Positions 1-8,104 are shown, counted from the first letter of the stretch. The stretch: DNA of 24,884 nt from an uncultured Clostridium sp. (GCA_937885015.1 CALAAS010000048.1:1-24884); one strand, 5' to 3'. Numbers and translations: made by a program. Notes: a model not told the origin generated them from the sequence alone.

Positions 1-53
1 AGAGCATACGGTTCATACCCGTAGTGTCGAGAGTTCGAATCTCCCTTCCGCTA
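1..53 (+). tRNA. tRNA-Met (CAT), 5' part cut off by window edge
   Basis: The visible part runs from the 3' half of the D arm to the discriminator base. The anticodon stem is 7-11 paired with 19-23, with a seven-base loop at 12-18 and CAT at 14-16. The T loop is TTCGAAT at 34-40, the acceptor 3' strand is 46-52, and the discriminator A is at 53. CCA is not encoded. A CAT anticodon can also belong to initiator tRNA or to lysidine-modified tRNA-Ile2; the missing 5' half prevents a firm choice, so elongator Met is the default. Confidence 0.88.
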
Positions 54-58
54 CTCTG

Positions 59-87
59 AAACCCTTGAAGAATCAAGGGTTTTTTTA
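59..87 (+). terminator. Rho-independent terminator of tRNA-Met
   Basis: A perfect 10-bp stem (59-68 with 73-82) has a four-base AGAA loop and runs into a T tract. It lies five bases after the tRNA end, so it should end the tRNA transcript. Confidence 0.85.
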
Positions 88-94
88 TTTTGGG

Positions 95-119
95 TTTGAG
101 TACCTTTGAGTACCTCAAA
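95..119. repeat. Tandem 10-bp repeat after the tRNA-Met terminator
   Basis: TTTGAGTACC occurs twice in tandem (95-104 and 105-114). The second copy also forms a small inverted repeat, TTTGAG-TAC-CTCAAA, at 105-119. The position just downstream of a tRNA terminator is where integrase attachment or arm sites are often found, but no integrase gene is present, so that role is only a guess. Confidence 0.5.
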
Positions 120-195
120 TCGCTATCCTGCCGTCTGCAGCAGATCACTTATGCAACCGATTTCTTTTCCGCCGCATGGCGATCCTCGCGGAGCG

Positions 196-231
196 TTTTT
201 TATGCCATAGGGTTTCCTATGGCATAAAAAA
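196..231. terminator. Perfect 16-bp hairpin with T/A tracts on both sides
   Basis: 196-211 pairs perfectly with 216-231 around a GTTT loop. Six T/A pairs form the base of the stem, so it could act as a terminator in either direction. The stop codon of the broken minus-strand gene (217-219) lies in its right arm and loop edge, so it probably served as that gene's terminator. Confidence 0.7.
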
Positions 232-489
232 ACGACTGCTGTCACGAATTCCCGCCAGATAAGCCAGACGCATATTCTCTTCCTCTCTTTCTTCCATCTT
301 TTCCAGAAGAGCCTCTACTATTTGTCTGGACTCCTCCAGACAAGCTGCCCGTTCATACTCCATCTCCAGTTCTTCCACAATACGCAAACATTCCGCTTAT
401 TGGAGGCTTGACGAACGCATTTTCTCCACACTGTCATGCATCGCAATTTCTATCAAACACCTAAAAGTTTCTAAAAGCTCATCTTTCAT
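217..489 (-). pseudogene. Small helical protein gene broken by an in-frame TAA
   Basis: Reading the minus strand from ATG at 489-487 gives 30 codons, starting MKDELLETFRCLIEIAMHD, then a TAA at 399-397. The same frame then stays open for 59 more codons, past residues such as EELEMEYERA and YLAGIRD, to TAG at 219-217. The whole would be about 89 residues, charged and strongly helical, possibly a coiled coil. One nonsense codon with no frame change suggests a recent loss, or a sequencing error. The gene is divergent from the Xre regulator at 611 and shares its control region. The YLAGIRD ending resembles small accessory proteins of Lachnospiraceae from memory, which is weak evidence. No good ribosome site precedes the ATG. 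Function is unknown. Confidence 0.55.
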
Positions 490-525
490 CTATTTTTTAT
501 TCTTCTTTCTATATTTTCATCAAAA

Positions 526-544
526 TGACATCTAGTGAATGTCA
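526..544. promoter_or_regulatory. Operator-like palindrome 1 upstream of xre gene
   Basis: TGACA-N9-TGTCA, preceded by TCAAAA. It matches the palindrome at 579-597 in arm sequence and arm spacing. It lies about where the -35 region of the downstream gene would be. Confidence 0.6.
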
Positions 545-564
545 ATTCCGAAGATATATTAGCA

Positions 565-570
565 TACAAT
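565..570 (+). promoter_or_regulatory. Candidate -10 box for the xre gene
   Basis: TACAAT lies between the two palindromes. TATATT at 555-560 is an alternative. No convincing -35 hexamer stands 17 bp upstream of either, so the promoter may be weak or depend on the operators. Confidence 0.4.
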
Positions 571-578
571 ATTCAAAA

Positions 579-597
579 TGACAATTAGTAGATGTCA
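579..597. promoter_or_regulatory. Operator-like palindrome 2 upstream of xre gene
   Basis: TGACA-N9-TGTCA, preceded by TCAAAA as in the first copy. Centre-to-centre distance from copy 1 is 53 bp, about five helical turns. It ends just before the ribosome site of the Xre gene and could block the start of transcription. Confidence 0.6.
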
Positions 598-610
598 AAA
601 AGGAGTTCGT

Positions 611-856
611 ATGTATAAGAATAAGGCCGACAATGGAAAAAATAATCTGTGCGGTGAAAAAATCAAGTTCTACCGCCTTGCTCTTTCCGGAAATGTTTCC
701 CAGCGAAAGCTGGCAGAAATGCTGCAGCGTGAAGGCCTGGATGTAGATAAAAACGCCATTCAGAAAATGGAATGCGGAAAACGTTTTGTCACAGACATTG
801 AACTGAAAGCTCTTGCAACTGTTCTTCAGGTTACCTATGAACAGCTGCTGGAATAA
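611..856 (+). CDS. Small Xre/Cro-type helix-turn-helix regulator
   Basis: This 81-residue protein consists almost wholly of a lambda-repressor-like HTH domain (about residues 15-80). The pattern VSQRKLAEMLQREG is followed by a recognition-helix segment (DKNAIQKMECGKR) and the helical tail IELKALATVLQVTYEQLL typical of the fold. The ATG at 611 is preferred over an upstream in-frame ATG at 578 because AAAGGAG stands at the right distance before 611 and the upstream extension overlaps an operator-like palindrome. There is no effector domain. Two TGACA-N9-TGTCA palindromes in the upstream region suggest that it represses itself and the divergent broken gene. Such proteins are common in mobile or accessory islands. 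The DNA-binding role is well supported; the target genes are inferred. Confidence 0.85.
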   Translation: MYKNKADNGKNNLCGEKIKFYRLALSGNVSQRKLAEMLQREGLDVDKNAIQKMECGKRFVTDIELKALATVLQVTYEQLLE

Positions 857-899
857 GAGAGAAAGGCGCTGCCCACTGACAACGCCTTTCTCTCTTCTT
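855..899. terminator. Bidirectional terminator between xre and the M16 peptidase gene
   Basis: A 14-bp stem (855-868 with 883-896) begins inside the stop codon of the Xre gene. T-rich sequence follows on the plus strand. It sits between convergent genes and could serve both, with the stronger T tract on the plus side. Confidence 0.75.
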
Positions 900-920
900 C
901 CTGCCTTTCTTTTTATTTCT

Positions 921-3900
921 CTATTGTCCCTTTAAAGGTTTCCGATAATCGAGTACCTCGTCGAATCCTTCTGCCGCCTCCTGGATCGCGGCCTGATTTC
1001 CAACAGCTACCACAGAGGCCTCCTCTATGAATTTTCTCATAAATATAGCTGCTGCCTCCTGATCCTCTGCCTTTGTCTGTTTTATCTCCTCGGCCAGATG
1101 CCTGACTGCATTCCCATCGATTCCCTTCAGGTAATAAACCATGGCATACATATGGCGTTCCAGCCGTCCAAACGGTATCGTTACCATACTATAGGCGTTT
1201 AAAATATATCCATTCCGATCCTCTTTCGTAAGCTGCATATCCGCCAGCACATCAGCTGCCTTATCAAAAATTTCCACCGTGCTTTCCACTCCCGGATCCC
1301 GATAACTGCTGAAACATGCGAAATTTGCCGGCCTGGTGTAACCTGCCTGGGCACTATAGGCGCCGAGCCGGAACCGTATCTGCGGAATCACATACCGGTC
1401 GTTCAGCGCATTGATAAATGGAAGTACTTTTCCGTTAAAACCTTCCGTTTTTCTCGCATCCCCGCCCATGTATACGTACTGCAGGGAATCTTCCATGATA
1501 ACGGCCCGCCTTTTTGCCGGTTCCGGAAAAATGTAAGGCTGCGCCTCTTTTCTCAGAACCGGAAGTCCTCCCAGAATACGGCCTCCAAGCTCCAGCGCCT
1601 TCTCTCTTTCGCCCTCTTCCACCACATTCATTACGATCAGTCCGTCTTTTCGAAGGATCAAATCCCGCACGGAGGCCAGTTTTGACGCCAGCTCTCCGCT
1701 ATAGGCGGGATCATCCCGAAGATTATCCCGTATCTCCTTTGCAAATTCGTAGAATGGCTGGCCTTCCATATAGTTTTTATAGCGATATTCTATACTGCTC
1801 CCCTCTCTTGTCAGGACCAGGGCCAGTTCATCCCCATCTCCCCGGGCCCGATCCATCCAGGGCAGATTTTCCTCCAGAATCCGGAGAATCTCCTCCCCGT
1901 TATCCAGTTCCGGGCGCTGCAAAAGCTCCAGCATAAAAGAAAGGCTGGTCTCATAATCCTGCTCCAGATTATACCATCCAACTCTCAGCATCGGCCGACT
2001 GTATTCCCCGGCCTCTTCATTTTCATAAATATTTTCCAGTGAAAAATCCTGCAGGTATTCTGCCATTCTGTTTTCCTTCTCCATCCGGCTGTAGCCGGCC
2101 GTATCCAGCTCCGACACAAGCAGGGTGTACAGCGAGAGGTAGTGCAGGTCTTCCTGCGGAATCGCACTCGTATCCAGATACACGCTGGTCTGCATGATCT
2201 TTGGCACATCGGAGTAGGCAGTCCAGAATGAAATCCCATCCCGCTCTTCTATTTTTACCTCTGGAAGCAGTTCCGCCGCCGGCAGATCTTCCACTGGAAT
2301 CATAAAGGAAGAATTGGATCGTTCTTCTTCATTCCACGCATCAAAAGCCATTGTATCAGCAATCATCTGATCCAGCTCTTTTTCACTCATGGACGCCTTC
2401 CAGTCCGTCAGATATTTGTCTCTCTCCGCGATCATTTTCTCCGCCAGTCCCGGTGTCGGAACCGTCGTGATCAGAGCACTGCGCTCTGCCGTCAAAAGTT
2501 CCTTCGCCATGGCACGGATCGCCTCCTGGCCCGCCTCACTCCGGAACGTATCAAGAACTTCCTGATCCGCCGCTGACAAATTTGGATCTCCTTCATCCAT
2601 CAGCCACTTCATGCTGGCATTGGGAACCAGATAATCCACAAACACATTCGTATTTTCGCGCTGCAGGTATCCGCTCATTTCCCGGGATTTTACCGTTGTT
2701 TCCACAAGGCTTTCATCCAGTCCGTGCTCCTCCAGCTCCTTCAGCGTTTCCAAAACCACGGTTTTAAACGTGGCCGCTGCCTCCTGATCCGTATTGGCCA
2801 GCAAAAAAACAGCCGACGGTTTTTCCTGAAACAGATTTATCTCGCAGGACGCCTCTGCATACAATCCTGCCTCCCGCAGTTTCTCCTGAAAAACGGTTCC
2901 ATTCGAATTCAGCATACCAAATATCAGATCATATTCCAGCAATGTCTCCCAGTCTGTTCCAGGCAAATCAAAACTGTACGTGACAAAGGAAGACTTCTCC
3001 GATGTGTCGCCCTCAAAGGCCGGACTCTCCACTACTTCCTCCACGTAACCGGCATTTGTCTCCTCTCCCATTCCCAGAGGAAACTTCCTGCCGCCTTTTT
3101 TGGCTCCTGTCAGATATTCATGATCCAGAAACTGCAAAAATGAACTGCAGTCCAGATCACCGTAAAGAAGAATCAGAGAATTGTCAAACTGGTAACATCG
3201 TTCATACGTCTCCACCGTATGCTCATACGTCAGATCCCTGTAAAAACGGTGGGCCTGACCGATGGCATGGGAAGCCGTTTCCCCCGGATACAGTGCTCTC
3301 TGGGCATTGCGGTATGCCTCCTGCTGCACGTCTGTCAAAAGGCCGAAGTCCTCACTGTAAACGGTTCCATTGATTGTGATCGGATCCTCCCGGCTCCGGA
3401 GTTCATACCGGACCGCCTCTCTCTGAAAAAAGTGTTCATCCTGCAAAATCCCCGGCGCTTCCATGCAGCTCAGGTACACATCTGCCATCTTCATCAGCTG
3501 CTCCTCACTCTGGCTGCTTACCGGATAGGTGGTAAAAACAGGGTAGGTAAAAGCATTGGCGTACGTGTTATATGTTTTATTTGCCAGATCAAAAAAAATG
3601 TCCTTGCTGGGATACTTTTCCGATGAAGCCAGGACAGCGTGCTCAAACACATGATTTGTGTCTGTCTCATCCATATACGGCGTCCGGTACGTGATCGAAA
3701 ATCCACGATTTTGGTCATCATTTAATATAAAAAATACGTCCGCCCCACTTCCTTCATGTTCAAACAGCAGCGTTTCCGCTCCCAGAGCTGCGTCTTTTCC
3801 CACTTTTTTCAAAGTAAACCCAAACGTTCTGTCGCCTTCCTTCCAGCTTTTCGTTTCCATTCCCTCCTGTATGGTGTCTTCTGCCTCCCTGCCATTTTCT

Positions 3901-3989
3901 GCCCCGCTCTCCCGCACCTCTCCCAACCCGCAGGCAGCCAGCTGCAGGGAAAAGGCCGCCGCAATAGCCATATGCCATCTTTTTTTCAT
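921..3989 (-). CDS. M16C-family zinc metallopeptidase, lipoprotein
   Basis: This 1022-residue protein belongs to the insulinase/presequence-protease (PreP) branch of M16. The inverted zinc motif HVFEH puts ligands at His113 and His117 and catalytic Glu116. Glu213 in GTVYSED stands about 97 residues later, the spacing of the third ligand in PreP-type enzymes. KYPSKD and NTYANAFTYP are also M16C hallmarks. The long middle would be the M16C-associated domain, followed by the second inactive half. Unlike organellar PreP, it begins with a lipoprotein signal, with lipobox LAAC and lipidated Cys20, followed by a charged linker, so it should sit on the outer face of the membrane and cut peptides there. 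The ATG overlaps the stop of the acetyltransferase gene by 4 bp, with GGGGAGG just upstream inside that gene, which implies translational coupling. Substrate is unknown. Confidence 0.9.
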   Translation of the reverse strand: MKKRWHMAIAAAFSLQLAACGLGEVRESGAENGREAEDTIQEGMETKSWKEGDRTFGFTLKKVGKDAALGAETLLFEHEGSGADVFFILNDDQNRGFSITYRTPYMDETDTNHVFEHAVLASSEKYPSKDIFFDLANKTYNTYANAFTYPVFTTYPVSSQSEEQLMKMADVYLSCMEAPGILQDEHFFQREAVRYELRSREDPITINGTVYSEDFGLLTDVQQEAYRNAQRALYPGETASHAIGQAHRFYRDLTYEHTVETYERCYQFDNSLILLYGDLDCSSFLQFLDHEYLTGAKKGGRKFPLGMGEETNAGYVEEVVESPAFEGDTSEKSSFVTYSFDLPGTDWETLLEYDLIFGMLNSNGTVFQEKLREAGLYAEASCEINLFQEKPSAVFLLANTDQEAAATFKTVVLETLKELEEHGLDESLVETTVKSREMSGYLQRENTNVFVDYLVPNASMKWLMDEGDPNLSAADQEVLDTFRSEAGQEAIRAMAKELLTAERSALITTVPTPGLAEKMIAERDKYLTDWKASMSEKELDQMIADTMAFDAWNEEERSNSSFMIPVEDLPAAELLPEVKIEERDGISFWTAYSDVPKIMQTSVYLDTSAIPQEDLHYLSLYTLLVSELDTAGYSRMEKENRMAEYLQDFSLENIYENEEAGEYSRPMLRVGWYNLEQDYETSLSFMLELLQRPELDNGEEILRILEENLPWMDRARGDGDELALVLTREGSSIEYRYKNYMEGQPFYEFAKEIRDNLRDDPAYSGELASKLASVRDLILRKDGLIVMNVVEEGEREKALELGGRILGGLPVLRKEAQPYIFPEPAKRRAVIMEDSLQYVYMGGDARKTEGFNGKVLPFINALNDRYVIPQIRFRLGAYSAQAGYTRPANFACFSSYRDPGVESTVEIFDKAADVLADMQLTKEDRNGYILNAYSMVTIPFGRLERHMYAMVYYLKGIDGNAVRHLAEEIKQTKAEDQEAAAIFMRKFIEEASVVAVGNQAAIQEAAEGFDEVLDYRKPLKGQ

Positions 3990-4522
3990 TCTTCCTCCCC
4001 TTTTTCCTTCAGAAGTACGTAACGCGGCAGTCCTCCGTATTTTCTGACCGTCGCCGCTACCCGGTACCCCAGCCTCTGAAAATTACGCAGGCTGTATATA
4101 TTTTCCGGATGCACGGTTGCCATAAAAAAGCAGTACTCCGGTTTCGTTTTCAGTTCCTTCTCCGCCGCCTTCAGCAGCCGTTCCTGCAGGTAATTTCCCC
4201 GGTATTCTGGAAGCACTGCCACTGCATCCATATGTGCCACCCGCAGCAGCTGTTCTCCCGCCAGTCCCGCGTCTTTTCCCAGACTGTCCTCACCCTTTTC
4301 CGGGAGATCCACCATCAGAAAACCAGCTATTTTTTCGCCCTCTCCCAGTGCAACCAGCACAAATCCCCGCCCTTCCAGGTGATATCGAATATATTCTTCC
4401 TCATCTGTGACAAACCATCCCGGCGGCGCCGTCCTGCCAGCCTGCTCCAGGACCTGCATAATACCAGGCAGATCCTTCGTTCCAGCGCGCCTCAGGCAAA
4501 GCTTCTCACCATTTCCCGGCAT
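3986..4522 (-). CDS. GNAT-family N-acetyltransferase
   Basis: This 178-residue protein has the single-domain GNAT layout. An N-terminal segment (LCLRRAGTKDLPGIMQVLEQAG) is followed by a central strand region (FVLVALGEGEKIAGFLMVD). The acetyl-CoA motif region is HMDAVAVLPEYRGNYLQERL, where the usual Q/RxxGxG/A loop is the diverged EYRGNYLQ. The C-terminal part has HPENIYSLRNFQRLGYR, the typical asparagine/leucine motif near the end of the fold. It should transfer an acetyl group from acetyl-CoA to an amine, but the acceptor cannot be told. A GGGAGAGGAT ribosome site precedes the ATG. The gene overlaps the M16C lipoprotein by 4 bp, so the two are coexpressed. It lies 213 bp downstream of guaB and may have its own promoter. 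Confidence 0.85.
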   Translation of the reverse strand: MPGNGEKLCLRRAGTKDLPGIMQVLEQAGRTAPPGWFVTDEEEYIRYHLEGRGFVLVALGEGEKIAGFLMVDLPEKGEDSLGKDAGLAGEQLLRVAHMDAVAVLPEYRGNYLQERLLKAAEKELKTKPEYCFFMATVHPENIYSLRNFQRLGYRVAATVRKYGGLPRYVLLKEKGEEE

Positions 4523-4652
4523 CTTATCCTCTCCCTTCCCTGCAGTCAGAAATGGAGCTGGTGCTTTCCCATGTGATCACACCTGCGGTCAGCACACAGT
4601 CCCTCTTCTTTTATCCTTTTACTTTTCCGTCAGCTCTTCCGGTTGCAAAGGG

Positions 4653-4706
4653 AAAGCCTCCCGGAACTGCAAAACTTCTGTCTTTTTCGCAGCCGGAAGG
4701 CTTTTT
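4653..4706 (+). terminator. Hairpin downstream of guaB, T tract on the plus side
   Basis: 4653-4664 pairs with 4693-4704 (12 pairs, one mismatch). The T run follows on the plus strand. On the guaB (minus) side the second arm is followed only by CCCTTTGC. It may end guaB weakly, and its better orientation is against antisense transcripts. Confidence 0.5.
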
Positions 4707-4735
4707 CTCTTTATCCATTCCAAAAACGGATCTTT

Positions 4736-6190
4736 TTATTCTTCAATGCTGTAATTGGGAGCTTCTTTGGTGATATGAATATCATGCGGATGGCTCTCCT
4801 TCAGGGATGCAGCAGAAATCTTGATGAAACGGCCCGTCTCCTGCAGCGTTGGAATATCTGATGCGCCACAGTAGCCCATGCCAGCCCGAAGACCGCCCAG
4901 CAGCTGGAAGACAGTATCCTCCACCATGCCTTTATAAGCCACACGTCCCTCAACCCCCTCTGGTACCAGCTTCTTGGCATCGCTCTGGAAGTAACGATCC
5001 TTACTTCCATTTTCCATGGCAGCAATAGATCCCATACCACGATATACCTTGTATTTTCTTCCCTGGTAAAGCTCAAAGGTTCCCGGACTCTCATCGCAGC
5101 CCGCGAAAATAGACCCCATCATGCAGACACTTCCGCCTGCCGCAATTGCCTTCGTCACATCACCAGAGTACTTGATACCGCCGTCTGCGATAATCGGAAT
5201 ACCGTATTCCTTGGCAACAGCATAGCAATCCATAACAGCCGTAATCTGAGGAACGCCAATTCCTGCTACCACACGGGTCGTACAGATGGAACCTGGCCCG
5301 ATTCCAACCTTTACAGCATCCACACCAGCCTCAATCAGAGCCTTCGTCGCCTCTCCAGTCGCCACATTTCCAGCAATAACCTGTACCTCCGGATAGGCTT
5401 CCTTGATCATCTTCACACAGTGAATGACATTGGCAGAATGACCATGGGCAGAGTCAAGAACAACCACATCCACCTTGGCCTTCACCAGCGCCTCCACCCG
5501 TTCCAGCACGTTTGCCGTAATTCCCACAGCCGCACCGCAAAGCAGACGTCCCTGCGCATCCTTGGCAGAGAAAGGGTACTTGATCTGCTTTTCGATATCC
5601 TTAATCGTAATCAGACCCTTTAAATTGAAATCCTTATCCACGATCGGAAGCTTCTCCACCCGGGCCTTGGCCAAAATTTTCTTAGCCTCCATCAGAGTAA
5701 TTCCCTCCTGCGCCGTTACCAGGTGCTCCGAGGTCATACATTCTTTAATCTTTTTGCTGAAATCCTCTTCAAACTTCAGGTCACGGTTGGTAATGATTCC
5801 AACCAGCTTTCTTCCCTCCGTAATCGGAACGCCGGAAATCCGGAACTTACCCATCAGCTCATCTGCATCTTTCAACGTATGTTCCGGGGATAAATAAAAC
5901 GGGTCTGTAATAACGCCATTCTCAGAGCGTTTTACCTTGTCAACCTCTTCCGCCTGCGCCTCAATCGACATATTCTTATGAATAATACCGATTCCGCCCT
6001 GTCTTGCCATGGCAATTGCCATTCTGTGTTCCGTAACCGTATCCATACCGGCACTCATGAGCGGGATATTCAACTTGATTTTCTTTGTCAGATTCGTAGA
6101 CAGATCAACCTGATTCGGAATTACTTCTGAATAGGATGGTACCAGCAGCACATCATCAAACGTAATGCCATCGCCAATAATCGTACCCAT
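4736..6190 (-). CDS. guaB: Inosine-5'-monophosphate dehydrogenase
   Basis: GuaB oxidises IMP to XMP with NAD+, the first committed step of GTP synthesis, in the cytoplasm. The 484-residue length is normal for bacteria. The N-terminal barrel opens with GITFDDVLLVPSYSEV. Two CBS motifs fill about residues 95-205 (ITDPFYLSPEHTLKDA, then MTSEHLVTAQEGITLMEA). The phosphate and active-site loop GIGPGSICTTR carries catalytic Cys303. The flap region has the MEGS-like stretch YRGMGSIAAM. No key residue is missing. A strong TTGACA-17-TACACT promoter starts about 82 nt upstream of the ATG. The leader shows no obvious riboswitch. The gene is separated from groEL upstream by the groEL terminator, so it forms its own unit, possibly reading on into the acetyltransferase and peptidase genes. 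Confidence 0.98.
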   Translation of the reverse strand: MGTIIGDGITFDDVLLVPSYSEVIPNQVDLSTNLTKKIKLNIPLMSAGMDTVTEHRMAIAMARQGGIGIIHKNMSIEAQAEEVDKVKRSENGVITDPFYLSPEHTLKDADELMGKFRISGVPITEGRKLVGIITNRDLKFEEDFSKKIKECMTSEHLVTAQEGITLMEAKKILAKARVEKLPIVDKDFNLKGLITIKDIEKQIKYPFSAKDAQGRLLCGAAVGITANVLERVEALVKAKVDVVVLDSAHGHSANVIHCVKMIKEAYPEVQVIAGNVATGEATKALIEAGVDAVKVGIGPGSICTTRVVAGIGVPQITAVMDCYAVAKEYGIPIIADGGIKYSGDVTKAIAAGGSVCMMGSIFAGCDESPGTFELYQGRKYKVYRGMGSIAAMENGSKDRYFQSDAKKLVPEGVEGRVAYKGMVEDTVFQLLGGLRAGMGYCGASDIPTLQETGRFIKISAASLKESHPHDIHITKEAPNYSIEE

Positions 6191-6278
6191 TTCATTATCC
6201 TCACTTTCGTATTATTTTACTCAAACTGCCACCGCTGTCACAGATTTCTGATGCTGCGCGGCCTTGATATAGTAATTT

Positions 6279-6307
6279 AGTGTATCAAATTTGTCAGGGC
6301 CTGTCAA
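6279..6307 (-). promoter_or_regulatory. guaB promoter
   Basis: On the minus strand TTGACA (6307-6302) is followed by a 17-bp spacer and TACACT (6284-6279), with TGA just before the -10 as an extended element. Transcription should start near 6272. Confidence 0.8.
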
Positions 6308-6384
6308 GCTGGAATCCGTGGTTTTTCCAGGGTATTTCCAAAAGATATTTTCTAAACATTTTTCTAAAAAAAGAAAACGGCTGC

Positions 6385-6431
6385 CAAAAAAAGAGCGCTG
6401 CAGAACTTCAATGCTTTGTTCTGCAGCACTC
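6385..6431 (-). terminator. groEL terminator
   Basis: A 14-bp stem (6393-6406 with 6418-6431, one G-U pair) has an 11-base loop and is followed on the minus strand by a T run. It lies about 50 bp after the groEL stop codon. Confidence 0.88.
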
Positions 6432-6481
6432 CTTCACTATTCTTCTATTCGTTTATTCCGTCTTGTGCAGAGACCGGCGAA

Positions 6482-8104
6482 TTACATCATGCCGCCCATT
6501 CCGCCGCCTGCCGGCATAGCCGGTGTCTCTTCTTTAATATTGGCCACAACAGATTCTGTCGTCAGCAGAGTAGATGCCACGCTGGTTGCATTCTGCAGAG
6601 CGCTTCTCGTAACCTTAGCCGGATCCAGAATTCCTGCCTCTACCATATCTACATACTCCTCTTTGTAAGCATCAAAACCCATGCCTACCGGAGACTCTTT
6701 TACCTTATTGATAATTACAGATCCTTCCAGACCTGCATTTGCTGCAATGTGGTATAAGGGAGCTTCCAGAGCTTTCAGGATAATGCGTCCGCCGGTCTTC
6801 TCATCACCGTCCAGCGTATCAACTACCTTCTGTACCTCCGATGCCGCATGGATGTAAGCGGAACCGCCGCCTGCGATGATTCCCTCTTCCACAGCTGCCT
6901 TAGCAGCGGAAAGAGCATCCTCCATACGAAGTTTTGCTTCCTTCATCTCAGCCTCTGTAGCAGCACCTACACGGATCACTGCAACACCGCCAGACAGTTT
7001 TGCCAGTCTCTCCTGCAGTTTCTCACGGTCAAAGTCAGAAGTAGTCTCCTCAATCTGTGCCTTGATCTGTGCTACACGGTCTGCAATTTCTTTCTTGTCG
7101 CCGCAGCCATCTACGATGATCGTGTTTTCCTTCTGTACTTTTACGGATTTTGCGCGGCCCAGCTGATCCATGGTGGTATCCTTCAGATCAAGTCCCAGTT
7201 CCTCGGAAATAACCGTACCGCCAGTCAGAATTGCGATGTCCTTCAGCATCTCTTTTCTTCTGTCGCCATAACCCGGAGCTTTCACGCCTACGACTGTGAA
7301 GGTTCCTCTCAGCTTGTTGACGATCAGAGTGGTCAGAGCCTCGCCCTCAATATCCTCTGCAATGATCAGAAGCTTGGAGCCGGACTGTACCAGCTGCTCC
7401 AGCAGCGGAAGGATTTCCTGAATATTGGAAATCTTTTTATCTGTAATCAGGATATAGGGGTCATCCAGAACTGCTTCCATCTTCTCCATATCCGTTGCCA
7501 TATAAGCGGACACATAACCGCGGTCAAACTGCATGCCTTCTACCAGATCCAGTTCTGTTTTCATGGTTTTGGACTCTTCAATGGTAATAACGCCATCCTT
7601 GGAAACCTTCTCCATGGCGTCGGCTACCATCTGGCCTACCTCATCATCAGAAGAAGAGATCGCTGCTACTCTGGCAATATCTGCCTGGCTCTTCACATCC
7701 TTCTTCATGTTCTTGATGGCCTCTACAGCTGCCTCAGTTGCCTTCTTCATACCTTTTCTCATGATAATCGGGTTTGCTCCAGCTGCCAGATTCTTCATTC
7801 CCTCATTGATCATGGCCTGGGCCAGAACCGTTGCCGTCGTTGTACCGTCGCCGGCCACATCATTGGTCTTGGTCGCAACCTCTTTTACCAGCTGAGCCCC
7901 CATATTCTCAAAGGCATCTTCCAGCTCGATTTCCTTTGCGATGGTCACACCATCATTGGTAATCAGCGGAGCGCCGAAGGATTTATCAAGAACTACGTTT
8001 CTTCCTTTCGGTCCAAGAGTTACCCGAACGGTATCTGCCAACTGATTTACGCCCGCTTCAAGAGCTTTTCTGGCCTCTACGCCATATTTAATTTCCTTTG
8101 CCAT
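6482..8104 (-). CDS. groEL: Chaperonin GroEL (60 kDa)
   Basis: GroEL is the double-ring ATP-driven folding chamber that works with the GroES lid in the cytoplasm. The protein has 540 residues, standard for the family. It shows the start MAKEIKYG, the nucleotide loop VAGDGTTTATVLA with Asp86, and the conserved late-equatorial segment AALDPAK-like GILDPAKVTRSALQNA. It ends in the flexible GGGMGGMM tail. The start is taken at 8104, not at an upstream TTG (8113), because GGAGG at 8118-8114 is nine bases before the ATG and would touch the TTG. It follows groES by 38 bp in one transcript controlled by the CIRCE element upstream of groES. Confidence 0.99.
   Translation of the reverse strand: MAKEIKYGVEARKALEAGVNQLADTVRVTLGPKGRNVVLDKSFGAPLITNDGVTIAKEIELEDAFENMGAQLVKEVATKTNDVAGDGTTTATVLAQAMINEGMKNLAAGANPIIMRKGMKKATEAAVEAIKNMKKDVKSQADIARVAAISSSDDEVGQMVADAMEKVSKDGVITIEESKTMKTELDLVEGMQFDRGYVSAYMATDMEKMEAVLDDPYILITDKKISNIQEILPLLEQLVQSGSKLLIIAEDIEGEALTTLIVNKLRGTFTVVGVKAPGYGDRRKEMLKDIAILTGGTVISEELGLDLKDTTMDQLGRAKSVKVQKENTIIVDGCGDKKEIADRVAQIKAQIEETTSDFDREKLQERLAKLSGGVAVIRVGAATEAEMKEAKLRMEDALSAAKAAVEEGIIAGGGSAYIHAASEVQKVVDTLDGDEKTGGRIILKALEAPLYHIAANAGLEGSVIINKVKESPVGMGFDAYKEEYVDMVEAGILDPAKVTRSALQNATSVASTLLTTESVVANIKEETPAMPAGGGMGGMM

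Noticed and set aside
4572..4581. TGTGATCACA palindrome resembling a CRP half-site pair
   Set aside because: CRP sites have six bases between TGTGA and TCACA; here there are none, and a 10-bp palindrome is expected by chance in this length.
6191..6278. Possible guanine or other riboswitch in the guaB leader
   Set aside because: The leader is about 82 nt and shows no recognisable aptamer core or terminator/antiterminator pair.
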